NCBI GenBank assembly: GCA_025024175.1
Contig: QCXZ01000137.1
Location: 4,774,001 to 4,838,000, forward strand
Length of the DNA: 64,000 nucleotides
Reading direction: 5' to 3'
DNA from: Rhyzopertha dominica
Lineage: Eukaryota > Arthropoda > Insecta > Coleoptera > Bostrichidae
Shown here one piece after another: positions 1 to 15,569 of the stretch. The position numbers and the translations under genes are program-made. The notes beneath the pieces are model-generated. The model was not told the origin of the DNA, searched no databases, and was given only the letters and a program-made list of their open reading frames with translations. How positions within the stretch are numbered: the stretch's first letter is position 1; each line of letters begins with the position of its first letter.

Positions 1-1169
1 GTACGCCATGTTAAAAAAACAAAAAAATATTTGTACGTAGAGAATTTCAGGTCTGAAATTCGAATCTTAGGAGTCACCGCCAAAACGCTTCTATCCAAGG
101 TTATTCAACTCGTGACGTCAAGTGTCATGTAAACATTACCGTGGAGCGAGCTGTTTAATGGTGTAGCATCATTCTTGTATTGGAAAAGCTTTTGTGTAGT
201 GTTTATTGAAAGGACGGTGTAAGAGGTCGCACCAAAAAGTGATTTGTGTAGTTTCACAAGCATCTATTATGTAGGGAAAACAAAACAAGTATTATAAAAG
301 TATAAAAAAGTTGTTTAAGGCCCCTAGACGTGATATGCCGAAATCGCAGTTTGTTTTTCTGTTGTGAAGATCATCTTAATTCTTACTGTAAGTTTTATTA
401 TTCTTTTTGGGGTTATAAGTGTTTACCATTCAGTTTCTATTTTGTTATAGCTTGAAGAGGATATGAAAAATTATATGCGTTTTAAGTTGATAAAGGGAAA
501 TGTTATAATAAAGAACGACGTTGCTCCCCATATATTCGACTGTTAGCCAGACCGGAAACGAGCCTCAAGAGCTTCGAAAATAAATGGCCATTTATATTTA
601 TTCTGACCTCTACAATAAATGTCAAGTTTAGGGTACATTTTTGATTCTTACATTTTTATGTTTACAAACAGTATGTTTCCAACAACCCACTGTGATCAAA
701 TTATCAATGCTACGTTAATTTGATAAAAAGTTCACTTATGCTGTTGATTTTGCTTTTACGTTCCTCATCTCTGCCGCGTTGAACCGTTCGTCGCTGTACA
801 CAAATTTCATAACAATGAACATGCCTTCAGAAGTCATAACTCATAAGTATTTCACTTTTTCTTGGCGTTTATTAATTCGCTTGTCACAAAATGAACGCAA
901 ACAACAAAATGATAAAGTGACGGGCTGAGGCTGACGCGTGACGCACTGACCCCAGATGTAAACAAGCGACCATTTACAAGACACCTGACGTCACGGCCAA
1001 TATGTTCGCGTTTTGGCGGTCCCTTTGAATATTCACATGTTTAATATTAAAAATACACCTTACGATCCATTTTTTCGAATTTATAAGCTGTCACAGCTGT
1101 TTTGTGGATTAGATGCTACCTATTAATATGCAATTTACTAATATATAAATACATGGCAAATACCCAATT
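1..1169 (+). mobile_element. THAP-domain repeat element, copy 1 (left end possibly cut by the window)
   Basis: This segment recurs in inverted orientation at 51066-52242, with recognisable similarity throughout. Both ends carry related inverted subterminal blocks: ACCGCCAAAACGC followed about 20 nt later by GTGACGTCA and GTGT…TGTAAA, at about 77-130 and, inverted, at about 960-1022. Inside is a decayed coding stretch. About 312-380 reads KLFKAPRRDMPKSQ and then, after a one-base frame change, FCCEDHL. About 450-590 reads EDMKNYMRFKLI…NDVAPHIFDC, a stop, then PDRKRAS. The CCEDH line is the C-terminal part of a THAP-type C2CH zinc finger, and the following lines match insect THAP proteins; the interval between them looks like an intron (gtaagt at about 390, ttatag at about 450). 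The N-terminal half of the finger is deleted here compared with the second copy. Whether it is a non-autonomous DNA transposon is inferred from the inverted ends; the superfamily is not established. Confidence 0.6.
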
Positions 1170-2149
1170 CGTGCAACTACAACTACATTTGTAAATCATG
1201 CTGTTGCACATTAGAGAATATCTTAGTAATATTCTCCAGAAATGCTAACCACCATTTTGACTCATATCCTATACAAATTATAGCCTCTAGGCTAATTCTT
1301 TGTTATACAAAGTGCACGAATTTTCCAGTCGGCTTACATTCTTTAGAATGTACATGTACCTAACAAATTATCACAGAAGACTTTAGTACAATCAAAATTT
1401 GCTTTAGATTAAAAACAGTAGAGCCAGTTAAACTTTTTGAAATATTTTTTCTCAGAAATTTAAAAATTTCTAGATATAAGTAGATTTTTTGTTAATATCT
1501 AATATTATCAATTATTTTTTGATACACCTTAAAAATTTAAATTATTAGCTATCAATTTCTTGTTATAAATCGAAAAAAAATTCCGACTATCTAAAATTTC
1601 AAATAATTGTTATAATTTTATAATAAAATAATAAGGTATAAGTAGATACGTAATTTAAAGTTTTAATAGTTACCCATATAGTTATATCGAACATCTAACA
1701 ACTTTAACAATTTATGCATAAAATAAAAAAATATATATTTTAAAAACTTTATAAACGGCCCTTCTAGTAAACTAGGTATGTAAGTAAATTTTTTGATAAG
1801 CCCTTCCTTCCAAAATTTTGTTTTGATTGCTCTTATATTACATAAAAAACCTACATATTATTATGTGCTATGTACTCGTATTTAGAAAAATTCATAGGTA
1901 TTACAGCAGTGATGTTAAAATTACTTCACAATGAGTAATTAATTGCAATTGAAATTACAAAATATGTGATTGAAATTAATTACAATTACAAGCTTTGATA
2001 CAATTTCGAATAATCAATTGCATCTGCTCATTAAAATCGTGCTGTCAAAAGCACGTAGCGTTCTTATAGAAGTCAAAATTTTTCAAAAACTTCTTCAATT
2101 TTCCAGGGATTTTGCTGTTATGTGGCCGCGTTGTGGCCACCCTGTTTAA

Positions 2150-2450
2150 ATGGTAAACGTCAAAACATCGCGCATGTCCGCCAACCAAGTTGATATTTGA
2201 AAGGGGCGTTCGCCAGACGGAGACAAAAATAAAGCAGCCGCCATTTTGTGTGATTGAAGTGATAGAAGTTTATTGTGCATTATCTGCATTTATATCAGTC
2301 ATCGTGAATTGAAATTACACGATCGTGTACGAAATGCGCCTGTGATACAAGTGTTTCTGTGTTCACGTAATTATTGTCAGTGATATGTACTAATTGTTCG
2401 TAGTGTACTATTATTTAGCTACTTTGGGGAGGGTTAAGATCAGCTGAAAG
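2150..2450 (+). promoter_or_regulatory. Putative Rab11 promoter and 5'UTR
   Basis: This is the 300 bases before the Rab11 start codon. They are richer in CpG than the surroundings, and at about 2238-2255 contain GCCGCCATTTTG, which resembles the Pho/YY1-type GCCAT element common in housekeeping promoters. No convincing TATA box is seen. The transcription start cannot be fixed from sequence alone; a start in about 2230-2300 would give a 150-220 nt leader. Assignment rests on position and composition only. Confidence 0.35.
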
Positions 2451-5966
<3,516 letters not shown>

Positions 5967-7917
5967 CGTACTGTTCTCAGCAATACACCTCAACAGACAC
6001 AGTAAGTATGCTATTATTATTTGGATTGATTATTGATGAGTTCCAACTTATTTCAATTTCAGTATCATTCATACATTAATTAATTAATAATATTTGTGGT
6101 TCTTCACAAATGTACGGGGTGCTTGAAATTACTTGGTGCAAATTCAGGCATATAAGTAAAATTATGAAAGAAGTCTATGCTAACATATAGCAATAGAACC
6201 AGTAATGACAGACCCATGTGAAATAATTGAGTTAGAAAGTTTATCTACATAATGCTTGATTATCATGAAAATGTCTCTTTGCCATTTTTAATTTAATTTT
6301 GATTTTCCTCAGGTCTTCAATGATCATACCACCAGTGGAATTTTTCTGAACTATGTTCTTATCGGTCAATTAGAAATAGCAAAAGTGCATGCAAAAAAAT
6401 GTTGGCAATCTCGATATTTTATATTTTTTTCACAACAAAGTAAAATTCATTGTTCATTTGTAGAAGACTGCCATCACGTTTGTACTGGTAATTTGGACAT
6501 TTTTTGTACTGGCCAGTATCTGTAAAGATTCCAATAATTGTAAAATATTTTTCTCAGTTTGCTACAAACTGCTTTCAGTTTTTTCAGCCATTTCTTTTAT
6601 AGTCTGAACTGACAGTTTCATTATTTTTTTTGCTTTATAGTTCAGGCAAAATAGAAATTTTATAGGAAAATACAGAATACTAAAAATATAGGGTATATCA
6701 AGTCTGTAGTAGTAGTTTTCCATTTGCATCTAGTTATCATTACATTGTAAAACAATGTAATTACCCAAAAAGGACAAGTCAAACTGTTAGCTGTAAAATG
6801 CAAAATTCTAAAAAACCGCTGCAAATTGAATCAATACTTCCACATAGAGTGTTATCAGTTAAGAAAAAAAAGACCTTACCTAACTCATAATCACCTGAAT
6901 TTGTACCATGCAGTTTGCAAAAACCTTTGTAAGCTAATCTTGAATTTTGGCAAAAACCCTGTGGATTTTCTGGCAGGATGGAACCATGATGAATGTAAAT
7001 GATTTATGTATAATTTGTAGCTTTCTTAATACTAGAATGTTTAATTTTTTTGCCTATGACTTCAGTTGTGTTTTTTTTTTCAGATTACAGCAGCATTAGT
7101 AGTCAAAGCCTGTATACTCCACAATGTCGGCTTTATAATCTCTTGGTGCCGTTCTTTACCTTCTGTTGTTGCTGTTCAAAGGGTTTCTGTGACTTAGCGG
7201 TGATACATTAACAAAAAAAAGATATGTTCTTTTGCTGAGCACCTCAATGTAACGCTGTTCCAGTTTTGTAATTATTATTTATCCGAGTACATATTTCTAT
7301 AATATATAGGCATTATAATAAAAGCATTATGTAATTGACATGTTTATTTATATTATTGGATGTTTGTTGTACAAAGCGGAGTTTGAACAGGGCTCTAGTT
7401 TGTAACGATTCACTTTTCTTGAGTAAGGAGTTTCTATTGTTTGCTGTAGTGCCTAAAACTGCGTTGACTGATCCTAATTTGTGCGAATGTCAATCGGGTT
7501 GCTATGTGTAAGTATTATTTACGTCGTAATTGGATTTTAGACATACTGGTTGATATGTATAGGTTGCAAACTCTCGTAGTTATATTATTATTTTTGGTCG
7601 GATATTTCCTAGCACTAGATAGCGAGTTAACAAAATGAGGGCTGTTTAAAAAAAAAAGAAATATTGATGGGTGCACTGATTAAGTGGTTAAGTGCTGCGT
7701 AAAGCATGATATCTCGTATTTTATTTTTTTTTTAGCGTAATAGGAAATGTGTAGATAAATAATCCTGTTTTGAATATCCTCTTCGTATTTTAAAAGTCAC
7801 TATTAATGCGTGTGTGATGTATGTTCGTTGTTAATATGCAGGAAGTGAGATATATGTGGAACATTCGTGTACAATAAGGCTTCATTAATAAAATTATAAC
7901 TTTGATTTTTAAATAAA
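5967..7917 (+). other. Rab11: Rab11 3'UTR with a probable intron
   Basis: Downstream of the stop codon a strong donor (CA|GTAAGTATG) lies at 6003, and the next strong acceptor, a T-rich tract ending in CAG, is at 7082-7083. This predicts a 1081-nt intron 36 nt after the stop. Poly(A) signals AATAAA follow at 7317-7322, 7887-7892 and 7912-7917, so the last exon would begin at 7084 and be about 0.25 or 0.85 kb long. The coding frame ends before the donor. Splicing is predicted from site quality only; an unspliced 3'UTR is the alternative. Confidence 0.5.
7887..7917 (+). terminator. Distal poly(A) signals of Rab11
   Basis: Two canonical AATAAA hexamers (7887-7892 and 7912-7917) lie 25 nt apart. 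A proximal AATAAA is at 7317-7322. These are the most likely cleavage/polyadenylation sites of the Rab11 transcript, but which is used cannot be told from sequence. Confidence 0.4.
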
Positions 7918-10400
7918 GTCTCTTTTCAGTTTATTCGCCTATTTTCTAATATTAATCCCACATTTTTATGTTTAACTAATTTTTTTTACACATTACACGT
8001 TGTCGCAAATGATTGTGCTTTCACAGAAAATTTCTGTAAATGATACAATTATTGAGTTTTTGCAAGTTTGACTGACATGAAATATGTTATGATCTAAACT
8101 TGTGACATGCTTAGTATAAAGCAAGAATCTGAATTCAGTTTTTCTTTTATAAAAATTGCCATTGTGATGTTTGTTATTTAGGTAGATCGGGTAAAACTGT
8201 TGTAAAAATATTGAAACTCATTTGTTATATTTGGTGAGTGTATTCTGTGATGTACTATTTGTATTTATTTGGTTAGTTTGAAGAGGTCATGAAGTCGAAA
8301 TATCAAATTTTATATGGTTTTCTCTTTTAGTCTCACATTAAATGTGAAAGAGTAATAAATTGTACAAGCATCTGGCGTTTCATGTAGCTGACCATGCTTT
8401 TACACTTTGCCTACTGCAAATTTGATCTCATTAATACCATGTTGTACATTTAGCCATTTAGATAAATTTTTGATACATTCCAATTCTTGTGTAAATATTA
8501 TTAGCAAATTTCTTTATTTTTCAAGTAAATAATGTCGCATTTTTTGAATTATAGATGACAACTATGACGACCCGCTGTTAAATTTTGATTATAATTCAGT
8601 GGGAGCACTAACACATAATAAAAGATATTTTAACAGACAACCATTTATTTTACAAGTTTTATTTGAGTAGAACTACTATATTCTTATTATCATTATCATT
8701 ACAATTTGTCATTGTTTTAGATAATTAGTAGCAGTAGTTTTTTTTATTGCCTTATTACAACTACAGTATGTATGATTTTTTAAATAAATTTGGCATAACA
8801 TGATGCAATTTCCTGTTAACTGGGTAACGTCAGGTTTAATTTTCACTTCAAGTAAAAACTGCATATGGCAATCTTTTAATTTATTGTCATAAGTATNAAA
8901 TTGCCANGTAATAAGGACAGATATTGTAATATATCAATTAAGAAGCTTATGTACTACCACACATTTGTTTGCTCCAAGCACATTGAAAATTTAAATATAT
9001 TAAATATTCCTATATCATTTCCTCCTACCACATAACCATTACAATGTGTTTCACCTGAATAAATGACAAAAAAGACGAACGAAAAGTGTAAAAATTATCA
9101 TATCCTTATAAGTTGTCGCCGCCACCTACCACTGAGATTTGAAACCTCTATCTTATAGAGGGCCGTTTTTGTAGCATGACAGACAGAAAAGATCGTTATC
9201 CTTTAATGGAATTATCCGTAATCATATCCTAAGTTGCCTCCATCTACCGGTGAGATTTAAAACTTTTAGTTATAGAGGGCCTTTTTTTGTAGAATGACAG
9301 ATTGGTAAAGATAGTTATATAGTTATATAGTTAGTTGCCAAAGACTAACAAAAAAAAACTAATTTGTTGTGGAATGTGGATGGCAACCATTAATGTTTCC
9401 TGTTATCTTAATATCTAATACAAAATTAGAGTTGGCTATAATTCTGTGCAACAGACGGTAGATTCTCTGAAACAGTAATTTTTGAATCGCGACATAAAAT
9501 GATAGTTTTAGATAAAGTTAGAGCAGACTACCTACATTTTGTAGCCTAGCCATATTCTATATTTCTTCTGTCTGGATAGCATACGAAATGATTGATAACA
9601 AAATTTTAAATTCCTGAAAAAAAAACAAAAATGGTTAGTCTCAAAAGTCTAATCTAGTGTTGGAAGTATTATAGTTTCTTATTTGGCATTCCTACTGACC
9701 ATTTGTAGCCTGCTTGCATCAGAACATCTATTTCTCCTTAAAATCACAAAAAAGGACACTGCACTATATTCATTTTGGTTTAGACAGAAACGACCACGTT
9801 TTTTTTGATAAAAAAATCGGTGATTCGGTATAAAATGTAAATGCTCTTAATTTTACTAGATTCTCTTGTATCCAGAACATGTGTAACAGAAGAAGCACAG
9901 TGAACTTGAAAAGAGACGAATGCTAACGAGAAATAAACGTAGGTATTCAAATACCTACGGCAATTCCCTGTAAAATATTGGCGCGCTGCCGCGATAAACG
10001 TATTGAAATCTTGAATTCCTGAATTTTCATTTTACTTTAAACGCGCTATTGATGTTAAAGTACATTAAAAATGGTTGGTGAAAAGACAAAACAGTAGCTA
10101 CATGAATAAGATATTTTAATGACAACAGATTCAAAACTTTAAAATTCTATATAAAGAAGAATTTTATCTAAAGTTAATAGAAATGGTCAAAACTTTTATA
10201 TATTAGATAATCAATAAAAATGTAGTAGTTACGTCAAAATTTAATGGGCAGTTCAGTAACAGTTTCTCATCCATTCATGAGTAAGAAAATAATAAATTGA
10301 ACAGAGATAGGCAACATTTATCAAATATACATGTCAGTATCCATATACCACTTTTAAAAATGTGTTGTTTAGGATGGCATAGTAGCTATTAACTAATATA
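7918..10400. other. Intergenic, no gene seen
   Basis: AT-rich DNA with no coding signal and two isolated N bases near 8900. The only structure noticed is the diverged tandem duplication listed separately at 9097-9318. Confidence 0.6.
9097..9318. repeat. Diverged direct tandem duplication (two units of about 100 bp)
   Basis: Unit 1 (9097-9200) and unit 2 (9221-9318) share ATCATATCCT, a conserved run around ACYGRTGAGATTT, then TATAGAGGGCC and a T-run followed by GTAG-ATGACAGA. They differ by many substitutions and short indels, so the duplication is old. No coding content. Confidence 0.6.
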
Positions 10401-10715
10401 CAGGGTGAGTTTTTTCGACGACCAGTATGGGGATTTCTAAAACTAGCAGAGTTAAAGTTAAAGGGAAGGTTGTTAAATGGAGAAGGATTCGCTGTTTTGT
10501 TGACCTAACTCAATGCACGTTATTTTATTTTTTATTTTGAAAAAAACTAAAATTGAGTATTTCTTTAATTTTTTTATCTCGCTTATTTTTGATGTTACAA
10601 AGAAATGTAAATACAAAAGTTGTAGATTATTTTACCCCTAATAAAGTAGTGTACTCCAGTTTGTTATACCTTTTGTCATATTTGAGATATGACAAACTTG
10701 TTTTTTAAAATAATA
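10399..10715. mobile_element. Decayed DNA-transposon remnant starting at TACAGGGTG
   Basis: A TACAGGGTG tip at about 10400 has the look of IS630/Tc1-type ends, also seen at 19768, 28941, 32971 and 55831. The sequence to its right has no coding content and is interrupted by the Penelope-like terminal fragment near 10715. No matching opposite end was found. Confidence 0.3.
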
Positions 10716-10732
10716 TTTTGTCGGATAGATCG

Positions 10733-10868
10733 CTGGCACTTGAAAACACTGACAAAAAGTTAATAGTCTGACGTTTCGATTACACCTGTAATCTTTGTCA
10801 AAGACGAAGAACCTCAAAATTTGCCTGACACAAGTTCAAACAAAATTTTGAAAGAATGGTCAAAAATG
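10733..10868 (-). mobile_element. Penelope-like element terminal fragment
   Basis: The segment is closely similar to the ends of the Penelope-like element at 46930-47910: GATCGCTG, then CTTGAAAACACTGAC, then the hairpin block and AAGACGAAGAACC. It is the antisense of that element's 3' end. It contains the folded CGAAACGTC motif at 10766-10805. No RT or GIY-YIG coding part is attached, so it is a solo end or the inverted left end of a lost copy. Confidence 0.6.
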
Positions 10869-12053
10869 TATAAACCTAGAATGGTGGATCCAAAAATACC
10901 GCACCAAACATATTATCTTACATTATAAACGCTGAAAGCATACACCATTGTATACTAATATTTTATTCCCACAATCCAATATTATCTTCTAGATGCAGTC
11001 TGATCCACTCTTACTCTATAATTAAGCGACTGATATTACTACAACTGATTTTACCAAATAAGTACCGATGGTCTATAATTGTATAACAACTCAGGAAGCA
11101 GTAAGTATAATCGTAACATTCCGCTCTCTAGTAGAGCCATAGACGGCCACATTATAAAACTCGGTTTCACATTTCCTTTTTAATGCACATTTTATTATGC
11201 AAAAATCGATGGCGCTATCGGAACTGCCTACTCGGCAACACGTCAGAACGGTTTTCTGAAAGTCCCAAACGACCACGCACTCGATTGCACGAGCTGAAAG
11301 TATCTTGTAAGAGCTGGCGGAAGCAAAAACTGGTGTACTTATCTAGGAAGTGCAGAGACAAGTTGAAGATAATATACTTCGAGAGTAGTTCCAATGAGTA
11401 TAAAATGTTTCAGTTGGAAATAGCAAATATNGTGCTGCTTTTAAGCAACATATTCATGGACCACTGCAATTTTTTGAATCTTTTGCATTAGAAGACAGCA
11501 TCTACGTTTTGTAGATTATTCGTGGAATAAATACTTCATTAATTACTTAAGTACCTATATCTTATGAACATTTATTATTTCTACTTGAATTATGCTCTAC
11601 AGGACGTTCCTGCTTTGCCTCCCCTTAGACGAAAAGTTGGGTACGCCCATGGTCACTATATACACTACACACCACATCGTTATATATAGATATAATTTTA
11701 AAAAACTTCCACGTTTTCTTCGTGTGGACACACTTTTATTGAAAATTTCAGTTGAAAAATTTGACACAGGAGATAGAAAACGGGAGGTTCCATACTTATT
11801 TTGCCCCCACACCCTACGTTTTTCGCAAGTCTATGCTTTCAAAGTTCATTTTTTACAAAAAACATTTCATCCTATGCCTTACAAAATTTTAATTCGAGGC
11901 CTCGTTTCCTAGATATACTTTTGTATCCCATTAATTGGGATTTATTATTAATACCGAAAAACACTAAATTCTAAATTGCATAGTTGGTCCTACCTATCTA
12001 TTGGCATAAACGTCATCAAGGACGCGTGTTTTTCTGTACTCATCGCGATTAGT

Positions 12054-12727
12054 AGCAACTTTGTTAATTTAAATGGAACACCTTGAATATTATGCTGATC
12101 GACAAACTTTAGAAGAAGTCGAAAACATTTTGGATCCAGTGGAAGAAGACGCAACGACCAGCACCATAAGAATCGCTACTTAATTGGACACTTCACAAAG
12201 ACGTGTAATACACACACTTCACGAGCTAGGATTATACAAACACCATCTACATGAAGTAACATTTATCCGTGGAGGTATTAATAATAGGCACAACTCTCAC
12301 ATATGGTCTGACGAAAATCGTCATGCAATAGTCGAACCAACTTTCAGCACAGGTTTTCAGGAAGTGTGTAGTGTGGTATGATTATTAGGTGTTTAATTAG
12401 CCCTTTTATCATGGAGAATCGCTTCACAGGGAACACTACCTTATTTCTTAATAAATGAGTTGACAGGATTGCTAGAGACCTGTCCCTGTAAACGTAAGAA
12501 GGCGAATCTACTATCAACATGATGGAGACCCTGCACATTTCGCTCGTTGGTCAAACAACACTTGGATGAAATGTTACCGTTATATTATATTTTATATTTA
12601 ACATTTGTGTTTTTTTTTTAATTATTATTATTATTTCATATTATATTATTTCATCATCATCCTGGAGTTCGATGTGATCCTATCGCTTCACCCAGTATAG
12701 TGTTCCATTTAAATTAACAAAGTTGCT
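12054..12727. repeat. Perfect 28-bp inverted repeat flanking a transposase remnant
   Basis: The left arm (12054-12081) and the right arm (12700-12727) are exact reverse complements over 28 bases. A related copy of the right arm occurs in the short element at 55831. Judged from that copy, where the arm follows TACAGGGT, the outer tips of both arms face each other. They would therefore be ends of two outward-lying elements rather than the two ends of one. Confidence 0.7.
12084..12572 (+). pseudogene. IS630/Tc1-like transposase remnant
   Basis: Three frames carry pieces of one transposase in the correct order. 12184-12381 encodes TSQRRVIHTLHELGLYKHHLHEV, the end of the helix-turn-helix region, joined directly to FIRGG…NSHIWSDENRHAIVE, the start of the DDE domain; about 30-40 residues between are missing. 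Later frames give a PF-MENRFTGN-like line and then, around 12480-12570, a decayed version of the stretch around the second catalytic Asp (R-R-YYQHDGDPAHFAR). The third catalytic block is absent. A stop just before 12184 and several frame changes make it non-functional. Confidence 0.65.
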
Positions 12728-12801
12728 ATCACCTTCCTACAAATTTTCAGAAAGTACCCGATATTCCTCTAATGAAAGCTCGTCGTAGAATACCCCGTAC
12801 A
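12695..12801. mobile_element. Short MITE-like element, shrunken relative of 55831-56020
   Basis: It shares GTGTTCCATTTAAATTAACA, then TTGCTATCA, then CTACAAATTTTCAGAAAGT and CGATATTC with the element at 55831, in the same order, with the middle deleted. The ends (…TAGTGTTCC and TACCCCGTA) are decayed versions of TACAGGGT…ACCCTGTA. Confidence 0.5.
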
Positions 12802-15029
12802 CTTTGATAGCAAAGTACAAAATCTAATTTTATGACAGCCTGGTTTTGCGGCTCAAAAAATCTAATGCCTTTTCGGATAGCAAAATTATGCCATTGCCTT
12901 TCGAGAAGCAGTATAGAACCTAATAACCAAGCATTACTGTATACTAATCGTACTAGTACTGCCATTTCTGGCGTTTACCTATACGATTGAAATGAATTAT
13001 TAGGTCACTGCTTTTCTCAGCAAATGAGTTATAACGAACGCTCATTAATATTGATAATTCTCAAGTCATGTAGGTGCGTTTGTCACATGTGCTTTTTTTC
13101 TATGTTTAGAAGTCAGCTTCATAAGATAATGAACTAGTTTGGGGCACATACTTTATAGGCGTAAGGCATCAAGTACGGGGGCTAAAGATCACTGCCTCTT
13201 TTATGGGGTCTGCCTACAGAGTTTGCGAAAAGACGCATGCGATTGATCCACCAGATTTAGAAAGAACGATAAGATTCTGGTGTTTTGCCTTGCGGATGAA
13301 AATGACCATATATTTTAGTTTATTCCGTGTGGGATAGGTACAAGGCGGATTAATTTATGTTGTTACCTTATACAAAATTTACTCCTACGTTTGGTGAGGA
13401 GAGATATTCGTGACTTAGTAGTGATAGAGTTAAGACATTGTAAAATAACAGCAGATAAACAACTGAATTGCCTTTGGAAATATTACGTGAGGATCTAACA
13501 TTTCGGGACTAGTGTTATTTTTCTTGAAAAGTAAAAAAATAATAAAAATAGTATTAAGAGCGAAAAGTGATACGTTATAGCAATAATGTCACTTTTTGCT
13601 CGTAATGCATATAAAGTTTTATCTACTATAATTACTTATCAAAATAAACCTTTTCAATTATTAACTTTATTATATCGAGAAATATTTCGATACTGAAAGA
13701 TACGGAAAAAGTGTAAAGGCATTTTTTATACATCATTTTACATTGAATTTGTCAAATTAGATAAACAGATAAGAAGTTCATTTATTTCGTAGATATGATA
13801 CTAATTTATTTGATAGATTCTGATAATTTTTAAATTTTCAGAATATGTATATCGGGTGAATCGGAAGTTTTCAAGTTACAGCAAAATTTAAAAAATGAAT
13901 GAATATCTAATCTTCTTTGAAAATCTCCCCCCCTCCCTTCGGTACGCCCATGGTGTTACCTATTGTATGGAAGCTAGAGGTGGTGGATATTTTAAACGGG
14001 TTCTAAATGAATGCAGCAGTAGCTTTGAAACCAAGATGTAATTAAAATTGCTCAGCTTTTCTTCCAAACTTGGATCAAATCCGAGATTTTAAGGTGTGAA
14101 AATTCTAGCTAGGACAACCTGTATATCTTACAAGATTAGTTTAAAGTCGATTTGTTCCTTCTTTAGTTCAGATGGGAAATATGCACCCGCTTGTGGACAG
14201 GGCACTGGCGCAACGAACAATATGACATTTCATGCGTTTCTCACGTTTCTGTTCATCCTTGGCCTAGTATGCCGTGGTTGCAGCATCCCCTGGACGACAT
14301 AAACATCACACAGACAATCGGCGTCTTTTATACCTGTGACATGGGACATGCAGAAGAAAGGACGATCATTTTTCTGCAACATTTGCTGGTTTCGCAAACG
14401 CTCCTGCGACTGTGTCATTAATATTAGCTAATAAACGGCAAAGTAAAGTTTGTAATAGGTGCTAATCAACCTAAAAATAATACTGACGCTGTTTGTCTGG
14501 CCAACAGTAAACCAGGTATTAAAGTTTTATGGGCGTTGGAATTAGAACGAATCATTTCCAGACAGTGGCGAAAGGCAGCGTTATGATTTGACGCAGCATA
14601 CCGTGATTCATCATAATGGTGTTGTATGAGGATTGTGCCTGTACCACACACGGATCAAAATAGCTTGGAATAATGGAATTTAAACGCTAATATTTAGCTT
14701 GAAGCTGGATTTGAAATTAAATTTAGAGCACTTTCTTGAGCTTCACTGCTGGCTGGGAAGAGTATTTAGAATTCCTTAATTTTAACTTTAACATATCAAT
14801 GGAGCTAATAAGAGATATAAATTAAAGAAAATGCACAAAGAATCATCTAAGCAGGACATCGAGAATATGTTTGTTATGGTTGATGTGGAAAATGTTTGCC
14901 AACATATAAACAACATATAAAAACAAATGTCCACAATTTCAGATCACGAAACCATGCACTCGTAATTGGCAAAAAATGGTTAGAGTTGCTAGCAAGCAAA
15001 ATCAGTTTAGTGTTTTGAGATTTCAAAAA
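12802..15029. other. No recognisable gene
   Basis: Mostly AT-rich. A block at about 14170-14420 is more GC-rich and open in several frames on both strands (62-76 codons each), but no frame shows a motif I recognise or a supporting splice pattern. It could be a decayed host or viral-like fragment. Confidence 0.4.
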
Positions 15030-15569
15030 TCTTAAGTTCTTTTTGAAGGCCCCGGTGCTTTTGTTCCATCCAATCTGGATTTGTATCCTAGCAATATCTG
15101 CAATTATGTCTATTCACATTACTATTGAGGTAAAAAGTCACTTCATCAGGAAACATAATCCAATTTAAAATATTTCTCTGTTCATCTATCACGTTCATAT
15201 CAGTTTCGCAAAATTCTATCCTACGATCGAAATCATCTTTGCTAAGTACCTTTTGTATGGCTGAAACTTCTATTTTTTCAAAATTTTTTGGAAAGATCTT
15301 CTGCTAATATAGTGAGTGAGAGCACGCTGTTGTTGGGATTTTTCCTCACTCGTACCAACCTTTGGATGTCCTGGTTTTTGACGANTTTTAACACTGCCGG
15401 TTTCGTCAAAGCGTTGCAATGTTTTAATAACTATTGATGTGGTAATTTGTTCATGATCTTCCTGAATTGCATTGTAGAGTGCAACTACTTGCGAATAACT
15501 TTGCCTTCTATGTCCTTAACCAATCATCATCAAAATTTCGATGCGATCATGTTCAGTTAACTGAGGCAT
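15030..15569 (-). pseudogene. IS630/Tc1-like transposase, N-terminal two-thirds
   Basis: Read on the reverse strand from 15569 it begins MPQLTEHDRIEILMMIG, a helix-turn-helix start. It continues with TLQRFDETGSVK and RQKPGHPKVGTSEEKS, then LSKDDFDRRIEFCE, then the first catalytic region ending in VNRHNCRYC and NPDWMEQKHR. This is the order of an insect IS630/Tc1-like transposase whose C-terminal part, with the second and third catalytic acids, is missing. A stop after the first 17 codons, one in VNRHNCRYC* and at least one frame change make it dead. One N lies inside. Confidence 0.75.
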
